Positions 1 to 7,348 of a DNA stretch of 21,299 nucleotides are shown one piece after another. Made by a program: the position numbers and the translations under genes. Below the pieces are notes generated by a model. That model did no database searches. It saw only the letters and a list, made by a program, of their open reading frames with translations, and was not told the origin of the DNA. The DNA is from Gallionella sp. UBA4121 (lineage in GTDB: Bacteria > Pseudomonadota > Gammaproteobacteria > Burkholderiales > Gallionellaceae). Where the stretch lies: positions 138,912 through 160,210 of the forward strand of contig DFWZ01000001.1 of assembly GCA_002381565.1 (NCBI GenBank). The letters run 5' to 3'. The first letter of the stretch is position 1, and each line of letters begins with the position of its first letter.

Positions 1-1936
1 TGAACTCGGGGCGCGGATCGCGGCCCGGTTTTTCAAGTTCACGGAGGATGTCGGTGATGGTGGGGATGCCGAATTTTTCATTCAGGTAGCTGGCGGGGTT
101 GAGCGATTTCAACAGCGTGCTGTTGCCGATCACCGTCCTGATGTCCTGTTTGATGTCATTGAGGATGCGTTGCACCAGCGGATAGGATTCGGGATGTACG
201 GTGGATGCATCGAGCGGATTATCCCCTCCCATGATGCGCAGAAATCCTGCTGCCTGCTCAAATGTCTTGCCGCCCAGACGCGGCACCCTCTTCAGTTGCT
301 CGCGGCTGGCAAAACGACCATTGCTGTCGCGATAGCTGACGATGCCCTGGGCGACACTGCTGGAAAGGCCGGAAACCCGCGCAAGCAGGGGGGCTGAGGC
401 GGTGTTTACATCCACGCCCACCGCATTCACGCAGTCTTCCACCACCGCATCGAGCGAGCGCGCCAGTTGCGCCTGGCTGACATCATGCTGATATTGGCCC
501 ACGCCTATAGATTTCGGATCGATTTTGACCAGTTCGGCCAGCGGGTCTTGCAGGCGGCGGGCGATCGAGACCGCACCGCGCAGCGAGACGTCCAGATCGG
601 GCAACTCTTTTGATGCGAATTCCGAAGCGGAATAAACCGAGGCGCCGGCTTCCGACACCACCACGTTAATGAGTTTGAGTTCAGGCCGCAGTTTGATCAG
701 ATCCAGCGCCAGTTTATCGGTCTCGCGCGAGGCCGTGCCATTGCCGATCGCGATCACCGCGACGCGGTGTTTTTCGGCAAGTTGGGACAGCACATGCAAG
801 GAGCCGTCCCAGTCGTTTTTGGGCTGATGCGGATAGATGACGGCGGTGTCCACGACACGGCCAGTCTCGTCCACCACCGCTACTTTGACGCCGGTGCGTA
901 TGCCGGGATCCAGGCCCATCGTGGCGCGGGGCCCTGCGGGCGCTGCCAGCAACAAATCTTTCAGGTTGCGCGCGAACACGTTGATGGCGTCCGTCTCGGC
1001 TTTTGCGCGTAGCGCGCCCATCAATTCGGATTCCAGATGCACAAAGCTCTTCACGCGCCAGGTCCAGCGCACGGTGTCAGCCAGCCAGGCGTCGCCTGGG
1101 CGATTCATATTCCTGATGCCAAAACGGGCGGCGATGCGAGCCTCGCACGGGTTGTGAGGCGCGCTCATGGCAGGCTTTTCCGCTTCTGTGTCCAGGCGCA
1201 GTTGCACGTTGAGCAGCTCCTCGCGGCTGCCCCGCAGGATAGCCAGCGTGCGGTGCGAAGGGATGGTTCTGATGGACTCAAAGTAATCGAAATAATCGCT
1301 GTACTTGGCCGCAGCCTCCTGTTTTCCATCGATCACGCGGGCTTGCACCCCCCCGTGTTCCTGCACGTAATCGCGCAAGCCTTGCAACAGGCTGGCGTCT
1401 TCTGCGAAGCGTTCCATCAATATCTGCCGTGCGCCATCCAGCGCAGCTTTCGTGTCGGCCACACCCGGATTTTCACCCTGCTCGGTGCTGAAAGCGGGTC
1501 TCAGGTATTTGGCGGCTTCTTCTTCAGGTTGCAAAGAAGGGTTTGCAAGCAGCGCATCGGCCAGTGCTTCCAGTCCCGCCTCACGCGCAATCTGCGCACG
1601 GGTTCTGCGTTTTACTTTGTAGGGAAGATACAAATCTTCCAGATGCGTCTTGTCTGTCGCATGCGCTATCGTATCCAGCAACTGCGGCGTCATCCTGTTC
1701 TGGGAGGTTACCGACGCGATGATGACCGCACGGCGCGCCTCCAGTTCGCGCAGATAATTCAGGCGTTCATCGAGCAGTCGCAGCTGGATGTCGTCAAGAC
1801 CGCCGGTGGCTTCCTTGCGATAGCGCGAGATGAACGGGACGGTCGCCCCTTCGTCCAGCATTTGAATAGCAGCAGCGACCTGTGCGGATTTTGCAGCGAG
1901 TTCAACCGCGAGTCTTTGTTCTATGGAAGGCAGCAT
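1..1936 (-). CDS. tex: Tex-family RNA-binding transcription accessory protein, 3' end cut by window edge
   Basis: Tex is a cytoplasmic nucleic-acid-binding protein linked to transcription and RNA metabolism. Reading the minus strand from the ATG whose A is at 1936 gives about 645 residues with no stop up to the window edge. The N-terminus (MLPSIEQRLAVELAAKSAQ) and the segment TVPFISRYRKEATGGLDD are typical of the Tex N-terminal helical region. A YqgF/RNase H-like domain begins around residue 338 (MGLDPGIRTGVKVAVVD). Helix-hairpin-helix motifs lie around 500-575 (VGVDVNTASAPLLARVSGL, then FASREQLKRVPRLGGKTFE). The read ends at DPRPEF, which in this family directly precedes the C-terminal S1 domain. 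Roughly 130 residues, including S1, should therefore lie to the left of the window. The gene follows a minus-strand BI-1 gene but is separated from it by a terminator, so it is probably transcribed on its own. Family assignment is secure. Confidence 0.96.
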   Translation of the reverse strand, partial: MLPSIEQRLAVELAAKSAQVAAAIQMLDEGATVPFISRYRKEATGGLDDIQLRLLDERLNYLRELEARRAVIIASVTSQNRMTPQLLDTIAHATDKTHLEDLYLPYKVKRRTRAQIAREAGLEALADALLANPSLQPEEEAAKYLRPAFSTEQGENPGVADTKAALDGARQILMERFAEDASLLQGLRDYVQEHGGVQARVIDGKQEAAAKYSDYFDYFESIRTIPSHRTLAILRGSREELLNVQLRLDTEAEKPAMSAPHNPCEARIAARFGIRNMNRPGDAWLADTVRWTWRVKSFVHLESELMGALRAKAETDAINVFARNLKDLLLAAPAGPRATMGLDPGIRTGVKVAVVDETGRVVDTAVIYPHQPKNDWDGSLHVLSQLAEKHRVAVIAIGNGTASRETDKLALDLIKLRPELKLINVVVSEAGASVYSASEFASKELPDLDVSLRGAVSIARRLQDPLAELVKIDPKSIGVGQYQHDVSQAQLARSLDAVVEDCVNAVGVDVNTASAPLLARVSGLSSSVAQGIVSYRDSNGRFASREQLKRVPRLGGKTFEQAAGFLRIMGGDNPLDASTVHPESYPLVQRILNDIKQDIRTVIGNSTLLKSLNPASYLNEKFGIPTITDILRELEKPGRDPRPEF

Positions 1937-1966
1937 GGGGTCGGTCTGAAGGGTTGATCGAACAGC

Positions 1967-1994
1967 AAAAGGCGGCCAGCCGGCCGCCTTTTTT
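1967..1994 (-). terminator. Rho-independent terminator downstream of the BI-1 family gene
   Basis: A perfect 7-bp GC stem (GGCGGCC at 1971-1977 pairing with GGCCGCC at 1982-1988) with a 4-nt loop is flanked by AAAA on the left and six T on the right. It starts about 15 nt after the stop of the minus-strand BI-1 gene, so it most likely ends that transcript (tail TTTT on the minus strand). The longer T run is on the plus strand, so it could act in both directions. It also insulates tex from the upstream gene. Confidence 0.8.
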
Positions 1995-2008
1995 GAGGCA
2001 GGGCAGTG

Positions 2009-2698
2009 TTAGTCTCTTTCGCCGCTGAACGCCATCAACAGGCTCAGCAGATTGACGAAGATGTTGTAGATGTCCAGATACAGTGCCATGGTGGCCATCA
2101 CGTAGTTGGTCTCGCCACCCTGGATGATCCGGCTGATGTCAAACAGGATGTAGGCCGAGAAAATCAGCACGGCAATCGCGGAGATGGTCAAGGACAGCGC
2201 GGGGATGGCAAAGAAGATGTTCGCCAAAGAGGCTACCACCAGCAGGATCAGCCCGATGAACAGGAATTTGCCCATGAAGCTGAAATCCTTCTTGGTTACC
2301 GTGGCGATGGTGGCCAGGGAAAAGAAAATCAGACCCGTGCCGCCGGCCGCCATGCCGATCAGCTGCGCGCCATTTCTGAGGTGCAAGGCGACTTGCAGGA
2401 TGGGACCCAGAAAGACACCCGCCACGAAGGTGAAGCAGAGCAGCGCCAGAATGCCCCACGCGCTGTCGCGCAGTGCCGTGACGGCAAACAACAGGCCCAT
2501 CATCGCGCCGAACATCAGCAATGAACCGATGACAGGGTGCAGAACCATGAATGAGAAATTGACTGACAGACCGATGAACGCGCCGATGACCGTCGGGATC
2601 ATGGTCATCGCCAGCATCATGTAGGTGTTGCGCAACACCTTGTTCTGTTCGGCAGCAAGCGTGCCTGTGGTAGCGGCAAACTGGTTTGGATATTGCAT
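2009..2698 (-). CDS. Bax inhibitor-1 / YccA family integral membrane protein
   Basis: This 229-residue protein is almost entirely hydrophobic, with about seven predicted membrane helices (for example MMLAMTMIPTVIGAFIGLS, LLMFGAMMGLLFAVTAL, ILALLCFTFVAGVFLGP, FLFIGLILLVVASLANIFF and ISAIAVLIFSAYILFDISR). The motif ILFDISRIIQGGETNYVMA and the C-terminal LYLDIYNIFVNLLSLL are hallmarks of the bacterial BI-1/YccA/YbhL (UPF0005) family. Members sit in the inner membrane. E. coli YccA modulates the FtsH protease, and other members leak Ca2+ in a pH-dependent way; which applies here is unknown. The start is supported by CAGGAG about 8 nt before the ATG. It is divergent from the CHASE diguanylate cyclase and followed by its own terminator, so it is likely monocistronic. 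Confidence 0.93.
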   Translation of the reverse strand: MQYPNQFAATTGTLAAEQNKVLRNTYMMLAMTMIPTVIGAFIGLSVNFSFMVLHPVIGSLLMFGAMMGLLFAVTALRDSAWGILALLCFTFVAGVFLGPILQVALHLRNGAQLIGMAAGGTGLIFFSLATIATVTKKDFSFMGKFLFIGLILLVVASLANIFFAIPALSLTISAIAVLIFSAYILFDISRIIQGGETNYVMATMALYLDIYNIFVNLLSLLMAFSGERD

Positions 2699-2715
2699 GT
2701 GATGGACTCCTGAAA

Positions 2716-2745
2716 GTTATGCATTATTGAAACAACGTGTGTCAG
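2716..2745 (-). promoter_or_regulatory. Candidate sigma-70 promoter of the BI-1 family gene
   Basis: On the minus strand CTGACA (2740-2745) is followed after 18 bp by CATAAC (2716-2721), matching 5/6 and 4/6 of the -35 and -10 consensus. The ATG of the BI-1 gene lies about 17 nt beyond the -10 box. That leaves little room for a leader containing the CAGGAG ribosome site, so the assignment is only plausible. Confidence 0.3.
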
Positions 2746-2780
2746 ACTAGCGAAGTATCAGGAAAGTTGCAATCGTGAAT

Positions 2781-2805
2781 TGATTTTTTTCATGGAAAAA
2801 AATCA
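2781..2805. repeat. AT-rich perfect inverted repeat in the divergent BI-1 / cyclase intergenic region
   Basis: TGATTTTTTTC (2781-2791) and GAAAAAAATCA (2795-2805) are perfect 11-bp inverted arms around a 3-nt loop. The site lies between the divergent BI-1 and CHASE-GGDEF genes, about 120 nt upstream of the latter. It could be an operator for a dimeric regulator or a weak bidirectional transcription stop. No known binding motif was recognised, and low-complexity A/T content makes chance occurrence easier. Confidence 0.5.
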
Positions 2806-2922
2806 GGCTGAACACGGACTTCAGTGATCGGATTGTACTTTCTGCAAGGCAAGGCGCAGAATTACAACTGGATCGAGCAACTTCCGGAGCTCGGGGGTTG
2901 CCCCAATACCATGCACTGAAAC

Positions 2923-5346
2923 ATGATGAACTCTTCAAGCGTAAAAGAAAAAAGCGGTTTTTTGCGGGCATGGTTGACGTCCGGCGGCTTTCTGCCGTGG
3001 CTGGTGTTGCTTTCGTCGCTGAGCATCACTTATCAGTTTGGACAAACTGAACGTGATGCGAATGTCCTCCTGTTGCAGACGGATTTTGATTTCAAGGTGC
3101 GTGAAAACGCTGCGAATATCAAACAGCGGCTGCTCACCTATGAGCAGGTTTTGCGCGGGGCGCAGGGCTTGTTCGCAGCTTCCGACAGCGTGACTCGCGA
3201 TGACTTTCGCACTTATGTCGAGCACCAGCATCTTGACGAGGATTATCCCGGAATACAGGGTGTCGGCTTTTCGCTGATCGTGCCGCCCGGGCAGGAAGGG
3301 GCGCATATCGCCGCCATCCGCAAGGAGCTCCAGGGCAAAGATGTTCCTGTGTATGCGATCAGGCCCGAAGGCATACGCAGCCTCTATACTTCGATCATCT
3401 ATCTCGAACCCTTCAGCGGCCGCAACCTGCTGGCCTTCGGTTATGACATGTATTCCGAGCCGGTGCGCCGCGCCGCCATGGAACAGGCGCGCGATAGCGG
3501 CAAAGCCTCTATTTCCGGCAAGGTGAGGCTGGCGCAGGAAACCCTGAAGGATGTGCAGGCCGGATTTCTGATGTATCTCCCCGTGTACAAAAATGGCGCG
3601 CCGCACGGTACCGTCATCGAGCGCCGCGCCAATATCATCGGCTGGGTCTATGAAGTGTTCCGCATGAGCGATCTGATGCGCGGCATTCATGGTGAGGCGG
3701 CGAGTGAACTGGATTGCGAGATTTATGATGGTAAAGAGGTATCGGATAAAACCCTGATGTACGATTCGGACAACGCCTTCGGCAATATGCGGAAGGCGCA
3801 GTTTCAGGCTTCCACAGGCATTGATGTCGCGGGGCATGACTGGACGATGCTGCTGGGTTCATCTCCCGCATTCGAAAAACGGCTGGGCACGTACATGACC
3901 AGCCTCATCATCCAGAGCGGTATCGTCGTCAGTCTGCTGCTGTTTTTCGTGACCTGGCAGCTGGTGACCGGACGCGCGCGTGCGCTTACTCTGGCTCAGA
4001 AGATGACCCGTGAACTGACCCGGAACCAGCAAATCCTGCAACAGGAAAACGAGAAGAATCTCGCATTGCTGCACAATGCCAGCGACGGCATACACATTCT
4101 GGACGCCGAGGGGAATCTCATCGAGGTCAGCGACTCGTTCTGCGACATGCTGGGCTATAGCCGCGAGGAGATGCTCGGCATGAATGTGTCCCGGTGGGAC
4201 GCCAAATTCACAGCGGTTGAAATTCACCCAGCACTCGGGAAACTCTTTACAGTACAACAGCACCACCAGTTCGAGACACGCCACCGCCGCCGGGATGGCA
4301 GTATTTTCGATGTCGAGATCAGCAGCATTGGACTCACGCTTGACGGCAGACCGGTGATCTTTAACTCAGCACGCGACATAACCGAAAGAAAGCTGCTGCG
4401 GGATCGCTTGCAGGATGAACGCGATTTCATGGATGCCATACTTCAGTTGGCCGGCCCTCTGATGCTGGTCATTGACCGGAACGGCGCCATTGTCCGGTTC
4501 AATCGGGCGGCGGAAGAATTTACCGGTTACAGTTTTGACGAAGTGAAGGGCAAGCCGTTCTTTTGGCGAAATTTTCTCGTGCCTGAACAGCAGCCTGAAG
4601 TTGAAGCCATGTTCGAGTCGGCCCTGTCCGGGAGCATCAAGCCGTATTATGAAAATTTCTGGGTGGCTCGGAATGGGGAAAAACGGATCTTTGGCTGGAC
4701 AAATACGTTGATTTTTGGCAAAGACGGAAAAGCCAGCTTCCTCATTACCATCGGCAATGACATCACGGAGCGCAAACTGGCGGAGACGCAGATACGCAAT
4801 CTGGCTTTCTACGATCCGCTGACGCAACTGCCCAACCGCCGCCTGTTCGACGACAGGTTGAGTCAGGCAATGGCTGCGAGCAAGCGTGGCGGCCGTTATG
4901 CGGCATTGATGGTGCTGGATCTGGATAACTTCAAGCCGCTCAATGACAAGTATGGGCATGTGGCAGGCGACCTGCTGCTGATTGAGGTGGCGAGCCGCCT
5001 GAGAGGCTGCGTGCGCGAACTGGACACAGTGGCTCGTTTCGGCGGCGATGAATTTTTGGTGGTGTTAGGCGAACTGGATGTCGGCAGAACCGAGTCAAGT
5101 GTCGAGGCAGGTCTGGTTGCAGAAAAAATCCGCACCCGTCTGGCTGAACCCTATCTGCTCACCCTCAAAGGCGATGGAATCGCTGATGCTGTCGTCGAGC
5201 ATCATTGCACCGCAAGCATCGGCGTGGTGGTGTTCATCGACCACGAAAAAAGCCAGGGAGACCTGCTCAAGTGGGCGGATGCGGCGATGTACCAGGCCAA
5301 GGAATCAGGACGCAATCAGATTCGGTTCCATCACATGAATGCCTGA
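2923..5346 (+). CDS. Membrane-anchored CHASE-PAS-PAS-GGDEF diguanylate cyclase
   Basis: This 807-residue protein should make cyclic di-GMP from two GTP in response to a periplasmic signal. A short cytoplasmic N-terminus precedes TM1 (about 21-38). A periplasmic CHASE domain follows (about 60-290; YPGIQGVGFSLIVP is typical), then TM2 (about 324-348). Two PAS domains (about 380-490 and 500-618) each end in a DITERK motif. The C-terminal GGDEF domain runs from about 625 to 800, starting DPLTQLPNRRLFDDR. The active-site loop is intact (GGDEF at 707-711), and the inhibitory I-site RELD (698-701) lies exactly five residues before it, so an active, product-inhibited enzyme is expected. There is no EAL domain. 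An in-frame TGA two codons upstream limits the start to 2923 or the adjacent ATG at 2926. No strong ribosome site precedes it. The CHASE ligand cannot be read from sequence. Both PAS domains have close relatives in the cyclase at 7349. Confidence 0.95.
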   Translation: MMNSSSVKEKSGFLRAWLTSGGFLPWLVLLSSLSITYQFGQTERDANVLLLQTDFDFKVRENAANIKQRLLTYEQVLRGAQGLFAASDSVTRDDFRTYVEHQHLDEDYPGIQGVGFSLIVPPGQEGAHIAAIRKELQGKDVPVYAIRPEGIRSLYTSIIYLEPFSGRNLLAFGYDMYSEPVRRAAMEQARDSGKASISGKVRLAQETLKDVQAGFLMYLPVYKNGAPHGTVIERRANIIGWVYEVFRMSDLMRGIHGEAASELDCEIYDGKEVSDKTLMYDSDNAFGNMRKAQFQASTGIDVAGHDWTMLLGSSPAFEKRLGTYMTSLIIQSGIVVSLLLFFVTWQLVTGRARALTLAQKMTRELTRNQQILQQENEKNLALLHNASDGIHILDAEGNLIEVSDSFCDMLGYSREEMLGMNVSRWDAKFTAVEIHPALGKLFTVQQHHQFETRHRRRDGSIFDVEISSIGLTLDGRPVIFNSARDITERKLLRDRLQDERDFMDAILQLAGPLMLVIDRNGAIVRFNRAAEEFTGYSFDEVKGKPFFWRNFLVPEQQPEVEAMFESALSGSIKPYYENFWVARNGEKRIFGWTNTLIFGKDGKASFLITIGNDITERKLAETQIRNLAFYDPLTQLPNRRLFDDRLSQAMAASKRGGRYAALMVLDLDNFKPLNDKYGHVAGDLLLIEVASRLRGCVRELDTVARFGGDEFLVVLGELDVGRTESSVEAGLVAEKIRTRLAEPYLLTLKGDGIADAVVEHHCTASIGVVVFIDHEKSQGDLLKWADAAMYQAKESGRNQIRFHHMNA

Positions 5347-5370
5347 ATGCCCGTTTATGATCAAACCCTG

Positions 5371-5886
5371 TTACCACGGCCCCATCGGTCCCATCATCCA
5401 GGGGCCGGGTGGATACCAGAACGGATCGTAGTAGGGGGGAGGATAATTCGGGCGTGCTTCGTGCTTGGGCCACAGATAAACTTCTTCGGCAGCCACGCGT
5501 GGGAAGCGGTATTCGTATTCCCCGATTTTGCCGGGTAAAGGCGTTTGCAGAGTCCCCGTCACGCTAGCTTCCCTGCCGACAGCATAAATGGCCGGATCGT
5601 AGAATCCTGCGGCACAGGCCATGAAGCGCCCTTCTGAACTGTCACCTTCCTCCGGGCGGGCGGACGAATCGAGGGGATGGCTCACTATCTGGAAGCACGT
5701 TTCTATCTTGCCCGGGGAGACGTTTGCGATCGTCCCGCCCCAGCGCACCCGGCTGCCGACGAGATCCTGTGTCTGGGCCATATGCGGGGTGACGGCGGCA
5801 AATGAACCTGTTGAAAGCCGGGCCGGTGGTGCGGCGCATGCGCCCAGGGCCAGAGGCAGCAGAAGCCAGAATTGTCGGATCACCAT
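5371..5886 (-). CDS. slp: Slp-family outer-membrane lipoprotein
   Basis: This 171-residue precursor has a lipoprotein signal peptide ending in the lipobox LGAC, giving Cys17 as the acylated residue. The +2 residue is Ala, not Asp, which fits outer-membrane sorting. The body (VGSRVRWGGTIANVSPGKIETCFQIVSHPLD, then GREASVTGTLQTPLPGKIGEYEYRFPRV and VYLWP) matches the Slp/YeaY family, named for a starvation-inducible E. coli lipoprotein of unclear function. An AAGGAG ribosome site lies 4 nt before the ATG. Unusual here is the C-terminal tail of about 27 residues, very rich in Pro, Tyr, Trp, Met and Gly (PPPYYDPFWYPPGPW...), probably disordered. The gene is convergent with the upstream cyclase gene, with a 24-bp gap and no obvious terminator. 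Confidence 0.9.
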   Translation of the reverse strand: MVIRQFWLLLPLALGACAAPPARLSTGSFAAVTPHMAQTQDLVGSRVRWGGTIANVSPGKIETCFQIVSHPLDSSARPEEGDSSEGRFMACAAGFYDPAIYAVGREASVTGTLQTPLPGKIGEYEYRFPRVAAEEVYLWPKHEARPNYPPPYYDPFWYPPGPWMMGPMGPW

Positions 5887-5944
5887 CGTACTCCTTCATG
5901 AACGAAAGTTTCGAGGCCGGAAATGGGGTGGTTACACAGCGAAC

Positions 5945-5957
5945 TGATTCTAAATCA
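5945..5957 (-). promoter_or_regulatory. Candidate operator upstream of slp
   Basis: The minus strand reads TGATTTAGAATCA, a perfect 5-bp inverted repeat with a 3-nt centre, about 60-70 nt upstream of the slp ATG. It sits inside a wider CTGATT...AATCAG pair. It resembles an FNR/CRP-type box, but the TTGAT and ATCAG half-sites are spaced five apart instead of four. It is therefore listed only as a possible regulator site. Confidence 0.25.
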
Positions 5958-6064
5958 ATAATCAGGATATAAACAGCGGAGATTGGTGGCATTGGAAATT
6001 TCCAGGACCGATGCCGGAAGAGTTGAGCTGCGCCGATAAACCCGGAAAGTCGTCGCCATCTTCC

Positions 6065-6095
6065 AAAAAAAATTCCGGCAGTGCCGGAATTTTGT
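6065..6095 (-). terminator. Rho-independent terminator of ompW
   Basis: A 9-bp stem (AATTCCGGC 6071-6079 with GCCGGAATT 6083-6091) has a 3-nt loop. On the minus strand it is followed by a run of T (the A run 6065-6072 on the plus strand). It lies about 60 nt beyond the ompW stop codon, the right position and orientation to end the ompW transcript, and it also separates ompW from slp. Confidence 0.85.
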
Positions 6096-6154
6096 TTTGC
6101 TCGCTGCAAGGGCATAGCCTGATTTATGCAGCCAGACTATGCCTGTTCCGGCAT

Positions 6155-6763
6155 TTAAAAGCGATAAGTCACGCCGATCGAAGGGGTCAGCGGGTTCAAA
6201 TCCAGCCTGCCTATATTGGTTGCACCAACGTAAACATTGGTCTTGATCTGGATGTATTTAATATCTGCATTAAAGCCCCAGTTTTTGTCGAACATATAGT
6301 CGAAGCCTGCCTGAGCCACCAGACCGGTGCTGGACTGATCAACCGATGCCCCACCGCCCAGGATATTGTTGCGCTTGCTGAAAATGGTGTAGTTGACGCC
6401 GGCGCCGACATAGGGCTTCCACTGTCCCAGGTCAGTAAAGTGGTACTGCAACAGCAAAGAAGGAGGCAACGCTTTTATCGTTCCCTGCTTAACACCGGCA
6501 ATATTGATGTCGACGTTTTGCGGATAAGTCAGAACCAGTTCGGCGGCAATATTTTTGGTGAAAAAATAAGTCGCATCAAATTCCGGGATCGTCGTGTTTT
6601 GAGCCTGTACATTGGTCGCTGCAAGACCGTTTGCTTGCCCGTTGGCCCAGTTCAGTTTGACCGCCCTGACTCTGACCATCCATGGATCATCTTCGGCGGC
6701 CACGACACCGGAGGCAGTCAATAATAACCCGAGCAATGCGATTTTCTTGGCACTAATTTTCAT
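6155..6763 (-). CDS. ompW: OmpW-family outer-membrane beta-barrel protein
   Basis: OmpW proteins are small eight-stranded outer-membrane barrels with a hydrophobic channel, implicated in uptake of small hydrophobic compounds and in stress responses. This 202-residue precursor has a Sec signal peptide (MKISAKKIALLGLLLTASG, cleavage after VAA near residue 23). Family motifs follow: PEFDATYFFTKNIAAELVLTYP, LPPSLLLQYHF, WKPYVGAGVNYTIF, NWGFNADIKYIQI and a C-terminal VTYRF ending in Phe for barrel assembly. I chose the ATG at 6763, preceded by GGGGTAA, over an in-frame ATG 30 nt upstream, because it places the signal peptide at the N-terminus. A terminator follows, and the upstream region has an FNR-type box. 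It is read away from the LOV cyclase gene. Confidence 0.95.
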   Translation of the reverse strand: MKISAKKIALLGLLLTASGVVAAEDDPWMVRVRAVKLNWANGQANGLAATNVQAQNTTIPEFDATYFFTKNIAAELVLTYPQNVDINIAGVKQGTIKALPPSLLLQYHFTDLGQWKPYVGAGVNYTIFSKRNNILGGGASVDQSSTGLVAQAGFDYMFDKNWGFNADIKYIQIKTNVYVGATNIGRLDLNPLTPSIGVTYRF

Positions 6764-6806
6764 AATTACCCCATTCGATTCTGTTGATGACAAAAATGTC
6801 AGCGCT

Positions 6807-6848
6807 AATTTATGACAAGTTCAGATAACGCGTATTGATGTAAATCAA
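6807..6848 (-). promoter_or_regulatory. FNR/ANR-type box and class II promoter of ompW
   Basis: Positions 6835-6848 match the FNR consensus TTGAT-N4-ATCAA at all ten defined bases. Reading toward ompW, if the box is centred at -41.5, the -10 window (-12 to -7) falls on TAAATT at 6807-6812, which matches 4/6 of TATAAT. This puts the transcription start near 6799 and gives a leader of about 35 nt before the ompW ATG at 6763. That geometry is the canonical class II FNR-activated arrangement. E. coli ompW is, as far as I recall, also under oxygen-responsive FNR control. CRP-family relatives (ANR, DNR, CRP) share similar boxes, so the exact regulator is an inference. Confidence 0.72.
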
Positions 6849-6965
6849 AAAGTCGCAGCAAGGCGCAGAAATGTTTAATTGCGCAGGCTCGTGTTTGCAG
6901 ACTCTGCCGCATTGGTGGCGCAAATCACCTGATAGAGGAGGGTGTGAGAAGCAAAACGACCAGTC

Positions 6966-7001
6966 AAAAAAATGCCCCTGAAGCAAATAAGCCTCAGGGG
7001 C
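6966..7001 (-). terminator. Orphan rho-independent terminator
   Basis: An 8-bp stem (GCCCCTGA 6974-6981 with TCAGGGGC 6994-7001) is followed on the minus strand by A and then seven T (the A run 6966-6972). It faces ompW but has no annotated gene upstream on that strand, so it must end an unrecognised transcript or act as an insulator. Confidence 0.8.
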
Positions 7002-7065
7002 GAAATGTCTTAACAGGGAGTTAAGAATCATGTTCACAGGTAAACATGAGTCAGCTTGGCGCCGA
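6966..7065 (-). ncRNA. Candidate small RNA with three hairpins and its own terminator
   Basis: On the minus strand a possible -10 box TACAAT (7072-7077) is followed by about 100 nt that fold locally three times. The first hairpin has TCATGTT/AACATGA arms (7028-7049). The second has CTTAAC/GTTAAG arms around a 5-nt loop (7009-7025). The third is a strong terminator stem with seven T. No open reading frame of credible length fits, and the nearest downstream gene (ompW) has its own promoter beyond the terminator. No good -35 element was found and no RNA family recognised. Alternatives are the 3' end of a decayed gene, or a terminator that shields the ompW promoter. Confidence 0.4.
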
Positions 7066-7255
7066 CAGTTAATTGTATGCTGGCGGTGACGAATAGTGCT
7101 GGCTATTACATTCAGTTACAAACATGCGGGTTTTATGGGCGCTTTTCTCTTTGAGCTGCATGCAGCGCGGAAAACGCGGGTGCAGAATATGCGGTTGGGG
7201 TAAAATCGAGCCGGTGCGGCACGACCTTCCCGGCAGAAACGCGCCTCCTGACGGA

Positions 7256-7272
7256 TGTTGCATGATGCAACA
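7256..7272. promoter_or_regulatory. 17-bp perfect palindrome upstream of the LOV cyclase
   Basis: TGTTGCA-TGA-TGCAACA is a perfect inverted repeat with 7-bp arms, 77-93 nt before the GTG start of the LOV-GGDEF gene. The size and spacing suit a dimeric helix-turn-helix regulator. I cannot assign it to a known family. In the transcript it could instead form a short hairpin. Confidence 0.45.
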
Positions 7273-7348
7273 GACTGTTCCTGCATCGCTCCAGCGACCG
7301 CTTTAGCCCGGCGTATGAATCCTGATAGCGTATTTTGAGAGGCCGCAA

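Larger units (their letters stand above)
6849..7348. other. 500-bp intergenic region between ompW and the LOV cyclase
   Basis: No convincing protein-coding gene is visible on either strand. Small frames here either run through the terminator hairpin or lack family-like sequence. The region holds a run of three hairpins ending in a rho-independent terminator facing ompW (6966-7049), a 17-bp palindrome (7256-7272) and, by position, the promoter of the cyclase. A TAAAAT at 7201-7206 could be a -10 box for the cyclase but lacks a good -35. Confidence 0.6.

Noticed and set aside
1037..1957. 306-aa plus-strand open frame
   Set aside because: It lies antisense to tex, which is continuous and strongly family-like on the minus strand. 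The plus-strand protein has no recognisable domain.
5945..5957. A second FNR box, upstream of slp
   Set aside because: The half-sites TTGAT and ATCAG are separated by five bases instead of four and one half-site is imperfect, so only a generic inverted repeat is claimed.
6810..7037. 75-aa minus-strand open frame
   Set aside because: It runs straight through the rho-independent terminator and the FNR-type box, so it is not a real gene.
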